A stretch of DNA of 43,548 nucleotides from a virus: positions 1 through 43,548 of IMG/VR virus record IMGVR_UViG_3300020172_001532, one strand, 5' to 3'. Below the pieces are notes generated by a model. The model was not told where the DNA came from and ran no database searches. It saw nothing but the letters and a program-made list of their open reading frames with translations. A program made the translations under genes and the position numbers. Shown in pieces: positions 32,591 through 41,161 of the stretch (within the stretch, counting starts at the first letter, position 1; each line of letters opens with the position of its first letter).

Positions 32591-33425
32591 CGGGTATGTC
32601 TATCTCCTTTACCTCACCTGTTATATCCGAAACAAACGTAAACGTCATATCCAAATCAGGTGAGATTTCTTTTATGTATGACCGTAACGCTCTTGAATCG
32701 GCTGCAAAAAATTCGTTATCAACGAAACTATTTATAGCAGCTCTTCCAGTTTCACCATCGACTGATGTAATAATATGTTTGAGTCTTGTTGTAAGTTCTC
32801 TATCAATACCTGTTTTTATAGTAGTTTTATTCATAGATTTTATTTCACTTTGCACTTCTTTTTCCATTCCGTGTGTCATCAATCTGAACGTAACTACTCT
32901 CTTTGATATTGGTAATTCAAAATCGAACTCTTTTTTGCCATTCTGAAATAAGCTATAATCGACCTCCTTGTGCTCAATTTCAGTTAAATCTATTGTAACT
33001 TGTTGTTTATTTCCCGGCGAAAATGGATCATCTATTTGAACTGTATAGTCCTTTCCATAACCCAAAATTCTAGCGGCAACCATGATTGCGTTTTTATCAC
33101 CAGTATACAAGTCAGAATAATTGATTGGAGTTACAATCAAAGACTCAAACAATTTGTCTAAAACAACTCCTTGTTTGATAAGATTTTGTGAAGTTAAAAT
33201 ATCTTCTTCTTTTGCAGTCATGTATTTCATTTCAATTACACCGTCTGCAAGTGGATGTCCTTCTGAATACAGTGATCCCTTTGAAGGCAACGGTATTATC
33301 TCTGTTGGAAAGTTTGTTTTTTTAACAGAGGTTTGTTTGTGTTCTGCAAGAAGTTGTGCTTTAATATCTGCATCAGACACAGATTCTTCATTTGCTACAT
33401 TGTAGCCGGTTGGAATTTTTGACAT
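32559..33425 (-). CDS. gp26-like baseplate / tail-assembly protein (short form)
   Basis: A 288-residue protein resembling T4 gp26-type baseplate hub assembly proteins (T4 base plate protein family). It has a flexible N-terminus, then FPTEIIPLPSKGSLYSEGHPL, YMTAKEEDILTSQNLIKQG, a central Asp/Lys-rich domain and a helical RELTTRLKHIITSVDGE section, ending ...VEVSFFWPGT. It is probably a chaperone acting with the frameshifted form that fuses residues 1-284 to the 78 residues encoded at 32336-32572, giving a product of about 362 residues. It lies between the tube gene and tape measure. An ATATTTAT element and a hairpin lie 50-80 nt upstream. Confidence 0.8.
   Translation of the reverse strand: MSKIPTGYNVANEESVSDADIKAQLLAEHKQTSVKKTNFPTEIIPLPSKGSLYSEGHPLADGVIEMKYMTAKEEDILTSQNLIKQGVVLDKLFESLIVTPINYSDLYTGDKNAIMVAARILGYGKDYTVQIDDPFSPGNKQQVTIDLTEIEHKEVDYSLFQNGKKEFDFELPISKRVVTFRLMTHGMEKEVQSEIKSMNKTTIKTGIDRELTTRLKHIITSVDGETGRAAINSFVDNEFFAADSRALRSYIKEISPDLDMTFTFVSDITGEVKEIDIPVEVSFFWPGT
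32573..32588 (-). promoter_or_regulatory. Candidate +1 ribosomal frameshift signal
   Basis: On the minus strand GAGGTG (32583-32588, complementary to the 16S anti-Shine-Dalgarno) is followed after one codon (TCA) by TTT TTT T (32573-32579) and GG. The zero frame reads TTT TTT TGG and stops at TGA (32559-32561); a +1 slip gives TTT TTT GGC and enters the 84-codon frame. The spacing of an internal Shine-Dalgarno 3 nt before the slippery codon is the same as in the prfB +1 frameshift. A -2 shift would give the same frame. Confidence 0.7.
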
Positions 33426-33474
33426 AACTAAATCCTATAACATTGTGTAAAATAAAACGTTTTAATGTACCTAA

Positions 33475-33482
33475 ATAAATAT
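33475..33482 (-). promoter_or_regulatory. ATATTTAT element
   Basis: CATATTTATTTAGG context on the minus strand, 50 nt before the gp26-like gene, abutting the hairpin at 33483. Confidence 0.45.
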
Positions 33483-33509
33483 GGGTATACCGAAAAAATC
33501 AGTATACCC
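33483..33509 (-). terminator. Hairpin between tube gene and gp26-like gene
   Basis: An 8-bp stem GGGTATAC/GTATACCC (33483-33490 with 33502-33509) with a T-rich loop. It runs straight into ATATTTATTTA on the minus strand; the T tract is imperfect, so it may be a weak terminator. Confidence 0.6.
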
Positions 33510-33548
33510 GTATTTTAATTCAATTTAAATATGATAATACAAATCGTA

Positions 33549-34037
33549 TTAGTATTGTAATATAGCATAATCATATGCCAAAGTCAATGAAATCTCAACA
33601 AACGCATCATTTGCCCAATCCATTTCACCGAATGTAGTTGCAGTAATGAAAGCACCTTTGAGTGTCCATTCTTCAACCTTATCACCAACCGGACCGAGAA
33701 CATGAAGTGTTATGTCTTTCTTGTAAAAGTCAGAATAACCATCACGACCTGTTACGGATTCGTGTGAAAGACGTACCCATTCCATTGTTGCCTGAGCAGC
33801 AGAAGGAACGATGGGATCGTACAACTTGATTGTAATGTCTTGCCACTCACCCTTTCCCTTTACCTTGCGTTTGACGTTGATATGGTCAAGTGTGATTGGA
33901 TTGAAACTAATGTTTGGTCTACCAGCACCTTTTACCAAATATGCAGGAACGCCCTCAATATACATAATAAATCGGTTCTGTAATTTTGGCTCAAACGGTG
34001 TGAAAAAAATTTCATTGGGATCGAGTAGTTCAGCCAT
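33549..34037 (-). CDS. 19: Tail tube protein (T4 gp19-like)
   Basis: A 162-residue inner tail tube subunit that stacks in hexameric rings. The start is MAELLDPNEIFFTPFEPKLQNRF; it has the tube-fold pattern with YLVKGAGRPNISF, the WQDITIKLYDPI beta strand, the loop with TMEWVRLSHESVTGRDGYSDFYKKDI and the final strand ISLTLAYDYAILQY, as in gp19-type tubes. GGAG lies 6 nt before the ATG. Preceded by the sheath gene and followed by the assembly chaperone and tape measure. It is probably transcribed on its own, between a terminator (34084-34118) and a hairpin (33483-33509). Confidence 0.93.
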   Translation of the reverse strand: MAELLDPNEIFFTPFEPKLQNRFIMYIEGVPAYLVKGAGRPNISFNPITLDHINVKRKVKGKGEWQDITIKLYDPIVPSAAQATMEWVRLSHESVTGRDGYSDFYKKDITLHVLGPVGDKVEEWTLKGAFITATTFGEMDWANDAFVEISLTLAYDYAILQY

Positions 34038-34069
34038 TTATATCTCCAAATTAAAAATTATCTTTTCAA

Positions 34070-34077
34070 ATAAATAT
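34070..34077 (-). promoter_or_regulatory. ATATTTAT element
   Basis: GTATATTTATTTG context on the minus strand, 33 nt before the tube gene and just past its upstream terminator. Confidence 0.45.
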
Positions 34078-34083
34078 ACAACA

Positions 34084-34118
34084 TTAAAAAAATATGGGGA
34101 GAGTATTTCATCTCCCCA
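34084..34118 (-). terminator. Terminator after the sheath gene
   Basis: Stem GGGGAGA/TCTCCCC (34096-34102 with 34111-34117), followed on the minus strand by ATATTTTTTT. It lies directly beyond the sheath stop. Confidence 0.85.
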
Positions 34119-34128
34119 CTTATATCAA

Positions 34129-36567
34129 TTAAGCACCAGGAAACGCAGCACCAGTAGACTGTATGTTGAAATCAAGAATGATAAATTCAGCAGTCTTGGC
34201 AGGTTGTAAGAACAACTGACCATAAAGAATATTGCGGTCTATAATTTCAGGTGTATTGTTACTTTCATCCATGATAACACGGAAAGCATACAAACCTTGA
34301 CGTTGTTGAATTGACTCCAAGTAAGGTGTCACTATGTTTAAGAATCTTGAGCGTGTTTGTGAAGTATTTTGTTCAAACACAAGGTATCTTGTGGAAGAGG
34401 CAATAAACTTCTTAGCAGCAATCAATAGACGGCGAACATTGATACGGTCAAGTGCAGATGGGCGACCTTGAAGTGTCTTTTGACCCCACACACATACTCC
34501 TGTTGAAGGGAATACTGCGATGGGATTGATTCTTGCCTCATAAAGAGTGTCTCTTTCTGCATGTGTCAATCTTGACTTTACTTCAACCACTTCTGTAAGA
34601 CCACCACGATTCAAACCTGCAGGAGCGAACCATTCAGCAGCAACACGGTCATTAAATGCGATAACACCCGGAAGAACAACAGAAGGTGGAACCCAAATTG
34701 GTTTGTTTCTATCAAAGTCAAGAATCTTAACCCAAGGATAATAAGTTGCAGCGTAGTTACTGTCAAATCCTTCGGTTGTTGATACTGCAGTTGCAATGTT
34801 ATCACTTATACCGGCACAATCCATTACATAGAAAGTATCACCACGGTCTTCACACATATCTTTAGCATAATTAGTTATTGGAGAATGTAAAGAGTGAACA
34901 ACGCCCGGTAGTGAAATCATGTTAATATCAAATTCGTCAGCATTTGAAATTGTATCAATCGCCTTCTTGTAAGAGTCATATCCGTCAGTAGTTGAATTTG
35001 ATATATCAAATCCTTGTGTATTACCAGCTTCAATATATGTTCCTAACTTCTTTTGAAGATTTGGCTTGTGACCGTCAAATCCGCCTTGAAGTGGCACTAT
35101 AAATTTACGAGAATCTAATGCAGTGTTTGTAGACAAATCAATTGATGAACTATAAGCAGCTGCACTTGTTGGGAAACTTGCACCAGGATTTTGTTGATAA
35201 TCACCAAGATAGAAGTCTACGTTACTTCCTGTTGTTTGATTATCAGTTATAGGAAGCGAACGCAAGTAATTAAAGTTATCAGTATTTGTGAAATCATAAG
35301 AGAAACCCCAATATACTCGTCTATTGTAAGCACCACCGGCTACTTGATTAGATACGAATGTAGCAGCAGGAGGTTGAGTAAATGCAGATGGAATTGGTGA
35401 TTGTAAAGCACGGAATCCAAAAGGAACCAAATTAGGTGATACACCACCGTTTGTTACTGCCTCTGTTACTTCAACACGAATATATTTTGACTTGTTTGAA
35501 TAATCACCATTCACAACAACTTTACCTTCGTCTGTAATTGTGATATATCTATCACCAACTGCGCGAGAAATGAATTTAGGTGAGTTTGGATCCAAATTAC
35601 ACTTGAATGATTCAATTATGTTTGGACGCAAATCTTCATCTTCATAATTAAAAGGAGTTGTTGGTAATTTAGATTGATCAACATATCTAACAACAATATC
35701 AAAGTCACCGTATTCTGAACCAGCGATTGATCCAGCAGGACGAATATTAGTGATACCAACTTTTACTTCATAGTTTGAATGAATACCATGCGAAAGGGTA
35801 TGGAATTTGAAAATATTAGTTGTAGTAGCACCAACCTTTTGTGATGTTATCCAAGGTGTAGATGCTTCAAGATAATCTGTTGTGAAATCCCACGGTGAAC
35901 CAGCAGAGCCAGTTTCAATCAATATTGTAGTTGATGCATCAGCGGCCATAGAAGCAGATGCTTGTTTCTTAAAGTTTACATAGTTGTATACAGCATGGGT
36001 CCCGTATGGGTTATATCCATATAAATCACCGATATATGCAGTGGATTCTGGATTTATAGAAGAACTAAAAGAAGTTCCATTTTCAGAAATAGCATTTGTA
36101 AATGCAGAAGAATCTGTTGTAAATGAACCAGACACTTTGATAACAAAACTACCACTATTATTAGAAGCAACGGTTGTTTTTTCAAATAAAGAAGTTGCAT
36201 CAGAGTTAGTTACAACAAATGTTGGATGCAAGAAAGAAATCAATTTCTTGCCCCAAGAACCAGTAGCAACAAGTGCAATAGGATGTTTCAAAGAATATCC
36301 ACCAGATCCAAGAACACGAACTATTGTTGCACTTCCGGCATTGTTAAGATAGTTCTTTGCTGTGTATGGTAAATATGATTGCTCATATGTATTACCGAAA
36401 TGAGTGACGAAATCACCAAAACTATTAACTACTGTTGGGACAAATGCAGGTCCCTTAAGCGTGGGTCCAATCAGAGCCGCACCAATGTTGCCAATTCCTT
36501 GTGTAAGGAACGAGAGATCCATTTCATTAGTAAACACTCCAGGACTTACAATTCTTTCACTAGCCAC
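34129..36567 (-). CDS. 18: Contractile tail sheath protein (T4 gp18-like)
   Basis: An 812-residue sheath subunit, longer than T4 gp18 (659). The N-terminus ERIVSPGVFTNEMDLSFL and GIGNIGAALIGPTLKGPAFVPTVV is the classic sheath start. The C-terminal part is the most conserved: PSVVLPGVIAFND, HAERDTLYEARINPIAVFPSTGVCVWGQKTLQ, RLLIAAKKFI and the final strand EFIILDFNIQSTGAAFPGA. The middle (about 150-450) is a variable, beta-rich insertion that would protrude from the sheath surface. The start codon is GTG at 36567 with GGAG 8 nt upstream. The tube gene follows, and a strong terminator separates the two. Confidence 0.95.
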   Translation of the reverse strand: MASERIVSPGVFTNEMDLSFLTQGIGNIGAALIGPTLKGPAFVPTVVNSFGDFVTHFGNTYEQSYLPYTAKNYLNNAGSATIVRVLGSGGYSLKHPIALVATGSWGKKLISFLHPTFVVTNSDATSLFEKTTVASNNSGSFVIKVSGSFTTDSSAFTNAISENGTSFSSSINPESTAYIGDLYGYNPYGTHAVYNYVNFKKQASASMAADASTTILIETGSAGSPWDFTTDYLEASTPWITSQKVGATTTNIFKFHTLSHGIHSNYEVKVGITNIRPAGSIAGSEYGDFDIVVRYVDQSKLPTTPFNYEDEDLRPNIIESFKCNLDPNSPKFISRAVGDRYITITDEGKVVVNGDYSNKSKYIRVEVTEAVTNGGVSPNLVPFGFRALQSPIPSAFTQPPAATFVSNQVAGGAYNRRVYWGFSYDFTNTDNFNYLRSLPITDNQTTGSNVDFYLGDYQQNPGASFPTSAAAYSSSIDLSTNTALDSRKFIVPLQGGFDGHKPNLQKKLGTYIEAGNTQGFDISNSTTDGYDSYKKAIDTISNADEFDINMISLPGVVHSLHSPITNYAKDMCEDRGDTFYVMDCAGISDNIATAVSTTEGFDSNYAATYYPWVKILDFDRNKPIWVPPSVVLPGVIAFNDRVAAEWFAPAGLNRGGLTEVVEVKSRLTHAERDTLYEARINPIAVFPSTGVCVWGQKTLQGRPSALDRINVRRLLIAAKKFIASSTRYLVFEQNTSQTRSRFLNIVTPYLESIQQRQGLYAFRVIMDESNNTPEIIDRNILYGQLFLQPAKTAEFIILDFNIQSTGAAFPGA

Positions 36568-36609
36568 TTATTATCTCCATAAAATTATAGAATGTATTGT
36601 ATTCTTCAT

Positions 36610-36617
36610 ATAAATAT
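36610..36617 (-). promoter_or_regulatory. ATATTTAT element
   Basis: CATATTTATATGAAG context on the minus strand, 43 nt before the sheath gene; the same 15-mer occurs before the 61-residue gene. Confidence 0.45.
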
Positions 36618-36634
36618 GAAACAAAAAATTCAAA

Positions 36635-36934
36635 TTATGATTTTGATGGAATAAATTTACCAGAATCCAAATCCAATACACCGTCACCATATTTTTCATT
36701 TAGTTTCTTTACCAATTCACTTTCATCAGTTTGTAGATTGGAATAATCAGTAAAAAGTCTTTCTCTTAATTCCTTCATTTGTTCCAATCTTTTGTTTAGA
36801 AGATGTAACTCAATTTCTACTTGGCCAATTTGTGCAGTTGTCCTAGCATAACTTGACTGTAAACCTTTTACGTTGTCAATATCTTCTTGTTCAAAATCTT
36901 GTTCTGTAACTGTGTTTTCAGTATTCTCTGCCAT
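36635..36934 (-). CDS. Small coiled-coil protein between neck and sheath genes
   Basis: A 99-residue protein with a long heptad helix, about 25-85 (IGQVEIELHLLNKRLEQMK), flanked by an acidic N-terminus and ending GVLDLDSGKFIPSKS. Proteins of this shape, ending in YGxGxLD(V/L)DSGxF, recur in T4-like phages near head or neck genes. The role is unknown; it may be a virion connector or assembly factor. GAGAGG precedes the ATG. An ATATTTAT element lies 38 nt upstream (36972-36979). Confidence 0.75.
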   Translation of the reverse strand: MAENTENTVTEQDFEQEDIDNVKGLQSSYARTTAQIGQVEIELHLLNKRLEQMKELRERLFTDYSNLQTDESELVKKLNEKYGDGVLDLDSGKFIPSKS

Positions 36935-36971
36935 ATAAAACCTCTCTTAAAAATTAAAAAATATAACACTA

Positions 36972-36979
36972 ATAAATAT
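36972..36979 (-). promoter_or_regulatory. ATATTTAT element
   Basis: ATATATTTATTAGTG context on the minus strand, 38 nt before the 99-residue coiled-coil gene, directly after a weak ATTCTAA/TTAGAAT hairpin (36980-36998). Confidence 0.45.
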
Positions 36980-37004
36980 ATTCTAAAATCATTAGAATAC
37001 AAAT

Positions 37005-38069
37005 TTAATCCGTTTCATCTATTTCAAATGTATAAACATCTGGAGATCTAGATAAAGATATATCAACCATTTGTGCAACACGTCTTCTAAATGCAGCCAA
37101 CGATTCATCACCTTCACCATTTACGTTACCAAATCTACCACGATCAATATCCGCTTGATTTTCTCCACGAAGTCTTGAATTTAATTCATTTGTTGCACCA
37201 TAGTAATTAACATCATCTGGATTCATCATGGAGTTAATATCACCAAACATTTCAGAAACGAATCTAATTTTGTTAGCACTAATAACTCTTTTGGTTGTTG
37301 TTTCAGCTGCAACATCTTTTGGTATAAGATAACCATGAACTGTTATTTGAAATGTTGAACGAACTACTCGGTCTTGACCAGTTGTATTGCTGTCTTCTAT
37401 ATTCATTGAGTCCATATTTGTTGAAAATTTATAGTAATTCTTATCACCAAACGCCTGCCCATTAAAATGAACAAATTGTTCGAGAATATGATTTAATTGA
37501 TTTTGGTATTCACACCAAACTATAAAGTCATAGGTAATATCAACAAAATCAGGCATAGGTGTTACATAATACTCATACGATGGTTTTCTTTCATATTGTG
37601 TGCTAAATCTATCGTATGGTGTCATTCTATTGTAACGATGTTGCATTACATATGCAATTTGTTTTGTTGTTGCAACTTTATTGCGTTTTAATGTTTGATT
37701 TAATGCAACAGAAGATCTTCTAAATGTTATCAAAGGAACTATCGTTTTTCCTTTTTTATCTTTTAGAAAACCATCCTTTTGTATGGATGCCCATTTTTCA
37801 GAATTAGCATAAATAATAGGAACCATTAGTGATTCACTATTATCCTCAACTCTCAACATCATTTTTTGATCAATAAAAGATTTAACAGAAAAATCTATAT
37901 CATATAAAGTTATAGATACACTTCTTGTTTTATCTTTATCTCTACGAAATTGTAATGACCGACCTTTACCTAAATCCTGTCTTTGATTTTGTTCGGAACG
38001 AACATCATCAATAAAAGAATCACGCGTTCTTCTTATAGGCGGTTTTCTATATTTTGAAGAATTAACCAT
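37005..38069 (-). CDS. Tail completion / sheath stabiliser-like protein (gp15-like by position)
   Basis: A 354-residue protein. The N-terminus is strongly basic (MVNSSKYRKPPIRRTRDSF), followed by beta-rich segments including VDITYDFIVWCEYQNQLNHILEQF and RVVRSTFQITVHGYLIP, typical of tail terminator proteins that form a hexamer capping the tube. Its place after the gp13- and gp14-like genes and before the sheath corresponds to gene 15 in T4 order. I assign gp15-like from position and general pattern, not from a catalytic motif. Its ATG overlaps the gp14-like stop (TAATG), so they are coupled. Confidence 0.6.
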   Translation of the reverse strand: MVNSSKYRKPPIRRTRDSFIDDVRSEQNQRQDLGKGRSLQFRRDKDKTRSVSITLYDIDFSVKSFIDQKMMLRVEDNSESLMVPIIYANSEKWASIQKDGFLKDKKGKTIVPLITFRRSSVALNQTLKRNKVATTKQIAYVMQHRYNRMTPYDRFSTQYERKPSYEYYVTPMPDFVDITYDFIVWCEYQNQLNHILEQFVHFNGQAFGDKNYYKFSTNMDSMNIEDSNTTGQDRVVRSTFQITVHGYLIPKDVAAETTTKRVISANKIRFVSEMFGDINSMMNPDDVNYYGATNELNSRLRGENQADIDRGRFGNVNGEGDESLAAFRRRVAQMVDISLSRSPDVYTFEIDETD

Positions 38070-38593
38070 TATATGTTGCTCGGAATATCATTATGATTAT
38101 TTGTTATTGCAGGTCTAAATTCTTCTATGTGTATTCTTGACCTTCTTGTTAAGTGTGAACTAGCAATTATAGAAATATTGTGTCCCCATTTATCGCCAGC
38201 AAAAGAATAATCGGGATTTTTACCACCAAAGTATTGATTCTCTTGAACTTGATCAATCTCCCACCATTCACCGTTATATTCTACTACATCACCAACTTCA
38301 ATAAATAAATCGGCTTCTTTTAAGTTTTCTCGTATAAATGAATATGTTGCGGTTTGTTGATAATCTTGACCAAATTCCGTTCCTTCATACGCTTGCGCCT
38401 CTCTTGCAATAAGAGCAGCAACTTTCACAGGACTATGATATACTTTTTTATCGGATTCATTATACAAATTTGTTTTTGTATTTTCCAAAGAAAGTTTGTA
38501 AACAGCAACCTCTGTATCGATTATATCATTTACCAATTCCATATTGAACTTGTGAACAAGTCCCGCATCTCTGGTTCCGTGAAATAATGGCAT
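38069..38593 (-). CDS. Neck protein (T4 gp14-like)
   Basis: A 174-residue protein, shorter than T4 gp14 (256). The centre has EADLFIEVGDVVEYNGEWWEIDQVQENQYFGGKNP, matching the gp14 pattern of GDxIYFxxDxxxFEIxxVExxxPFYQ. T4 gp14 joins gp13 in the neck that closes the packaged head and receives the tail. The start has AGGA upstream. The gp13-like gene lies 4 nt upstream and the gp15-like gene overlaps at 38069. Moderate confidence as the family is divergent. Confidence 0.65.
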   Translation of the reverse strand: MPLFHGTRDAGLVHKFNMELVNDIIDTEVAVYKLSLENTKTNLYNESDKKVYHSPVKVAALIAREAQAYEGTEFGQDYQQTATYSFIRENLKEADLFIEVGDVVEYNGEWWEIDQVQENQYFGGKNPDYSFAGDKWGHNISIIASSHLTRRSRIHIEEFRPAITNNHNDIPSNI

Positions 38594-38597
38594 TATT

Positions 38598-39728
38598 TTA
38601 TCCTATGTAAATTGCTAAAGGAGTTCCGTTCAAACTAACATTCAAGTGTTCTGTTTCAGCTCTTTTTGCTTCTAATAGTTTTGCACGTGTCATTGTGTCT
38701 AACATAGCTCGCAATTCATCTACCAATGCCTGTTTTTCTGTTCCTGCAGCAGAAAGTAAATCTGCAGCATTTAGTGATGTTTCACCATTTGGAATTGGTA
38801 TACTACCATACTTACCACGAATATATCCAAGATTTTCTTTTACAAGTGCAAGTGTATATTTGAATATCCATCTTCTCCCAACGGAATTTATATGTTGATA
38901 TTTCATATGTTGATACGGTGCATTTGACATATCAGACACAGTTCCATTTGGGTATTTCAATGGATCACTTCTTTCTTCCTTTACAATGTATTCTATCCAA
39001 AGTTTGTAATCTTTGGTTGGAATTGGAAACATACGAATTTCATTATCAATCAATTCAAATGTAAAGGCCGATTTACGCATTAGGTCATTAAATTCTATTG
39101 CCTGAATACGAAGTAAATCTGCATACATTGGCATAAGCATAAATGATACACCGGTTGAATAAGCACCAAATCCAAATGTATCAAGCATTGCCTGATTACC
39201 TAAATATGGATCGTAAAAACGCATAGATGCCGGAGGACCATAGTGATGAACCTTTTTAATTTCTATTGAGCCAGTTGGAACCTTTACATCACGGATAAGT
39301 GCATCGAGATTATATTTTTGTTGTCCTGTTTTAATATCAATAGATGCGGAATAAAATGGAATATTACCATTTGTAAATGTTTCACTACCGTATTCAGTTG
39401 CAAGTTGTATCAATCCGCCTAAATTTGTTGATATGTTTCTATGGGTTAAATTTGATCCCGTAGGTGTTCCCATAATACTCAACATATTTTGTTGGATATT
39501 ATATTGGTTTACATGATTAGAGTATTCAGATACCGCCTCTTCAAAGCAAGCATAAAAATTTGTTGCCTGTAATTCCACATCCATGAGTGGATAGCCAAGT
39601 CTTCTGGCACACCAATCCGATATATTATCAGCGTCTAATTGAAAACTAGATTCAGCATCGTAGAAGCCAAACGGTGTGCTACCAGTTGTAAAACTGGAAC
39701 TACCAGGCCAAATAGGAATTTCGGTCAT
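38598..39728 (-). CDS. Neck protein (T4 gp13-like)
   Basis: A 376-residue neck protein that joins the portal to gp14 in T4-type phages. It has a helical N-terminus (DNISDWCARRLGYPLMDVELQ, then FYACFEEAVSEYSNHVNQYN), a domain with RIQAIEFNDLMRKSAFTFEL and FPIPTKDYKLWIEYI, then a long C-terminal helix (ALVDELRAMLDTMTRAKLLEA) and NVSLNGTPLAIYIG. The helical start with an aromatic Trp/Tyr pattern is usual for gp13-like and related head-tail connectors. AGAG precedes the ATG. The order PhoH, gp13-, gp14-, gp15-like is compact, with no terminator between them. Confidence 0.65.
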   Translation of the reverse strand: MTEIPIWPGSSSFTTGSTPFGFYDAESSFQLDADNISDWCARRLGYPLMDVELQATNFYACFEEAVSEYSNHVNQYNIQQNMLSIMGTPTGSNLTHRNISTNLGGLIQLATEYGSETFTNGNIPFYSASIDIKTGQQKYNLDALIRDVKVPTGSIEIKKVHHYGPPASMRFYDPYLGNQAMLDTFGFGAYSTGVSFMLMPMYADLLRIQAIEFNDLMRKSAFTFELIDNEIRMFPIPTKDYKLWIEYIVKEERSDPLKYPNGTVSDMSNAPYQHMKYQHINSVGRRWIFKYTLALVKENLGYIRGKYGSIPIPNGETSLNAADLLSAAGTEKQALVDELRAMLDTMTRAKLLEAKRAETEHLNVSLNGTPLAIYIG

Positions 39729-39737
39729 TTATTTCTC

Positions 39738-40478
39738 TTATTTGTTTTCTTCAAAATACTTTAATATATCATCAACAATTGGATGACGGTGGTTTGTTTT
39801 TAATTCATAAACCCCCAATCCATTTATTTTGTCTTTCATATCACATAAATATGGAAGACCTGAATCTTTTTTTTGTTTCAAATCAATTTGTGATATGTCA
39901 CCGGTTAAAATCATCTTTGAATTTATACCAAGACGAGACAATATCATTTCCATTTGTGCCTTGGTTACATTTTGTGATTCATCCACTATTACACAAGAAT
40001 TTACAAATGTTCTGCCACGAAGAAAAGAAATGGGGACAATTTCTATCTTATCTTCTTGCATTAACTTTTCAATTTTTTCTTTATGATAAAGTTGAAACAT
40101 ATTTGCCTGAATAGGAGACAACCAAGGATCCATTTTTTCTTTTATATTACCAGGAAGAAATCCCAAATCTTCGTTAGATACCGTTGGTCTTGTTATTATT
40201 ATCTTGTCTACTTCACGATAAAAAAAACATTCAAGTGCTATTTGTGTTGCTAAAAGTGTTTTACCAGAGCCAGCTTTTCCAACGAAAACTGAAATATCAT
40301 CACGGAGAGCATCTGCCTTTATTCTCTTTTGTTCCTCATTTAGAGTTAGTTGAAATTGTATTTTATTTTTAATAGTTTTTCTTCCTTTTTTTATACCAGA
40401 TGTATTAAGACTTGAAATCGCTTCTTCACTCAACAAATTTTCATTGTTGTTGGTTTCCTCGTTATATTCAGAACTCAT
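39738..40478 (-). CDS. phoH: PhoH-like ATPase
   Basis: A 246-residue P-loop ATPase of the PhoH family, common in marine and T4-like phages. It has Walker A GKAGSGKT at about 67-74, ITRPTV, the family motif GFLPG, an RGRTF segment, Walker B VIVDESQN, a TGDISQID sensor and NHRHPIV. The PhoH domain is related to superfamily 1 helicases; the role in infection is unresolved, with RNA metabolism or stress response proposed. A 45-residue hydrophilic N-terminus precedes the domain. GGAG is 6 nt before the ATG. It heads the neck-gene run. Confidence 0.92.
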   Translation of the reverse strand: MSSEYNEETNNNENLLSEEAISSLNTSGIKKGRKTIKNKIQFQLTLNEEQKRIKADALRDDISVFVGKAGSGKTLLATQIALECFFYREVDKIIITRPTVSNEDLGFLPGNIKEKMDPWLSPIQANMFQLYHKEKIEKLMQEDKIEIVPISFLRGRTFVNSCVIVDESQNVTKAQMEMILSRLGINSKMILTGDISQIDLKQKKDSGLPYLCDMKDKINGLGVYELKTNHRHPIVDDILKYFEENK

Positions 40479-40486
40479 AATGGCTC

Positions 40487-41086
40487 CTATAATAATTTAG
40501 AAAGGGTGTCTCCCATGGATTTTACGTCAGCTTCAATTTTGGAAAATATGTTATCCAATTTCTCAACTTTATGAGTCCACTCAAAACCTACAATAGCGAT
40601 AAATTCCGATCCTTTTCGTATCGGATAAACCACTGATGATTTAGACCCTCTCTGTGAAAAAAATGCTTTTGTAATTAAGTCCTCTATATTATCAACAACA
40701 GGATATACCGCCTTGTGATTTACTACATCTTCAACGAAGTTTGAGTAAAGAGACATCGGTAAGTTTTGATACTGCTTAAACTCCGTGCTAACCCCTTCTT
40801 CGAGTGATTCAAATGAGGTTGAGAGTTTAGTCATGGATTTGCCTGTTTTGTATTTACCACCGTTGTGTCTTTGAAGAATAAATGCACGCTGACAATTGTA
40901 TTCTTCTAACAGTTGGTCTAATATGGTTTGGATAAGTTTTGAATGAGAAATCTCTCGATCAATCTTTCTTTGTTTGTATTCACCGTATTTGTATTTTAGG
41001 AACCAAGAAAGGAAAACACCAATTAGTGTAGCCATACTGGATACGGCCAATTTTATAATATCAATATATTGAAGTTGAGTTTCCAT
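40487..41086 (-). CDS. Membrane-anchored GAF-like domain protein
   Basis: A 199-residue protein with one transmembrane helix at about 10-30 (IIKLAVSSMATLIGVFLSWFL), a basic juxtamembrane stretch, and a cytoplasmic domain (about 45-199) with the GAF-like layout: CQRAFILQRHNGGKY, a central helix-rich part, then the strands SSVVYPIRKGSEFIAIVGFEW. GAF domains bind small ligands or chromophores; no Cys or His ligand for a chromophore is obvious. An internal regulatory or signalling role at the membrane is inference. There is no ribosome site before the ATG at 41086; AATAAATAG lies only a few bases upstream. PhoH follows by 8 nt. Confidence 0.7.
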   Translation of the reverse strand: METQLQYIDIIKLAVSSMATLIGVFLSWFLKYKYGEYKQRKIDREISHSKLIQTILDQLLEEYNCQRAFILQRHNGGKYKTGKSMTKLSTSFESLEEGVSTEFKQYQNLPMSLYSNFVEDVVNHKAVYPVVDNIEDLITKAFFSQRGSKSSVVYPIRKGSEFIAIVGFEWTHKVEKLDNIFSKIEADVKSMGDTLSKLL

Positions 41087-41108
41087 TTGTAATAAATAGC
41101 AAAGTCAA

Positions 41109-41140
41109 AATAAAAAAGGGTGACAACTATCACCCTTTAT
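41109..41140 (-). terminator. Terminator after the 448-residue tagged protein gene
   Basis: Stem AAAGGGTGA/TCACCCTTT (41115-41123 with 41130-41138) followed on the minus strand by TTTTTTATTTT. Confidence 0.87.
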
Positions 41141-41161
41141 TAAAATTTATTTTTAAGTAAT

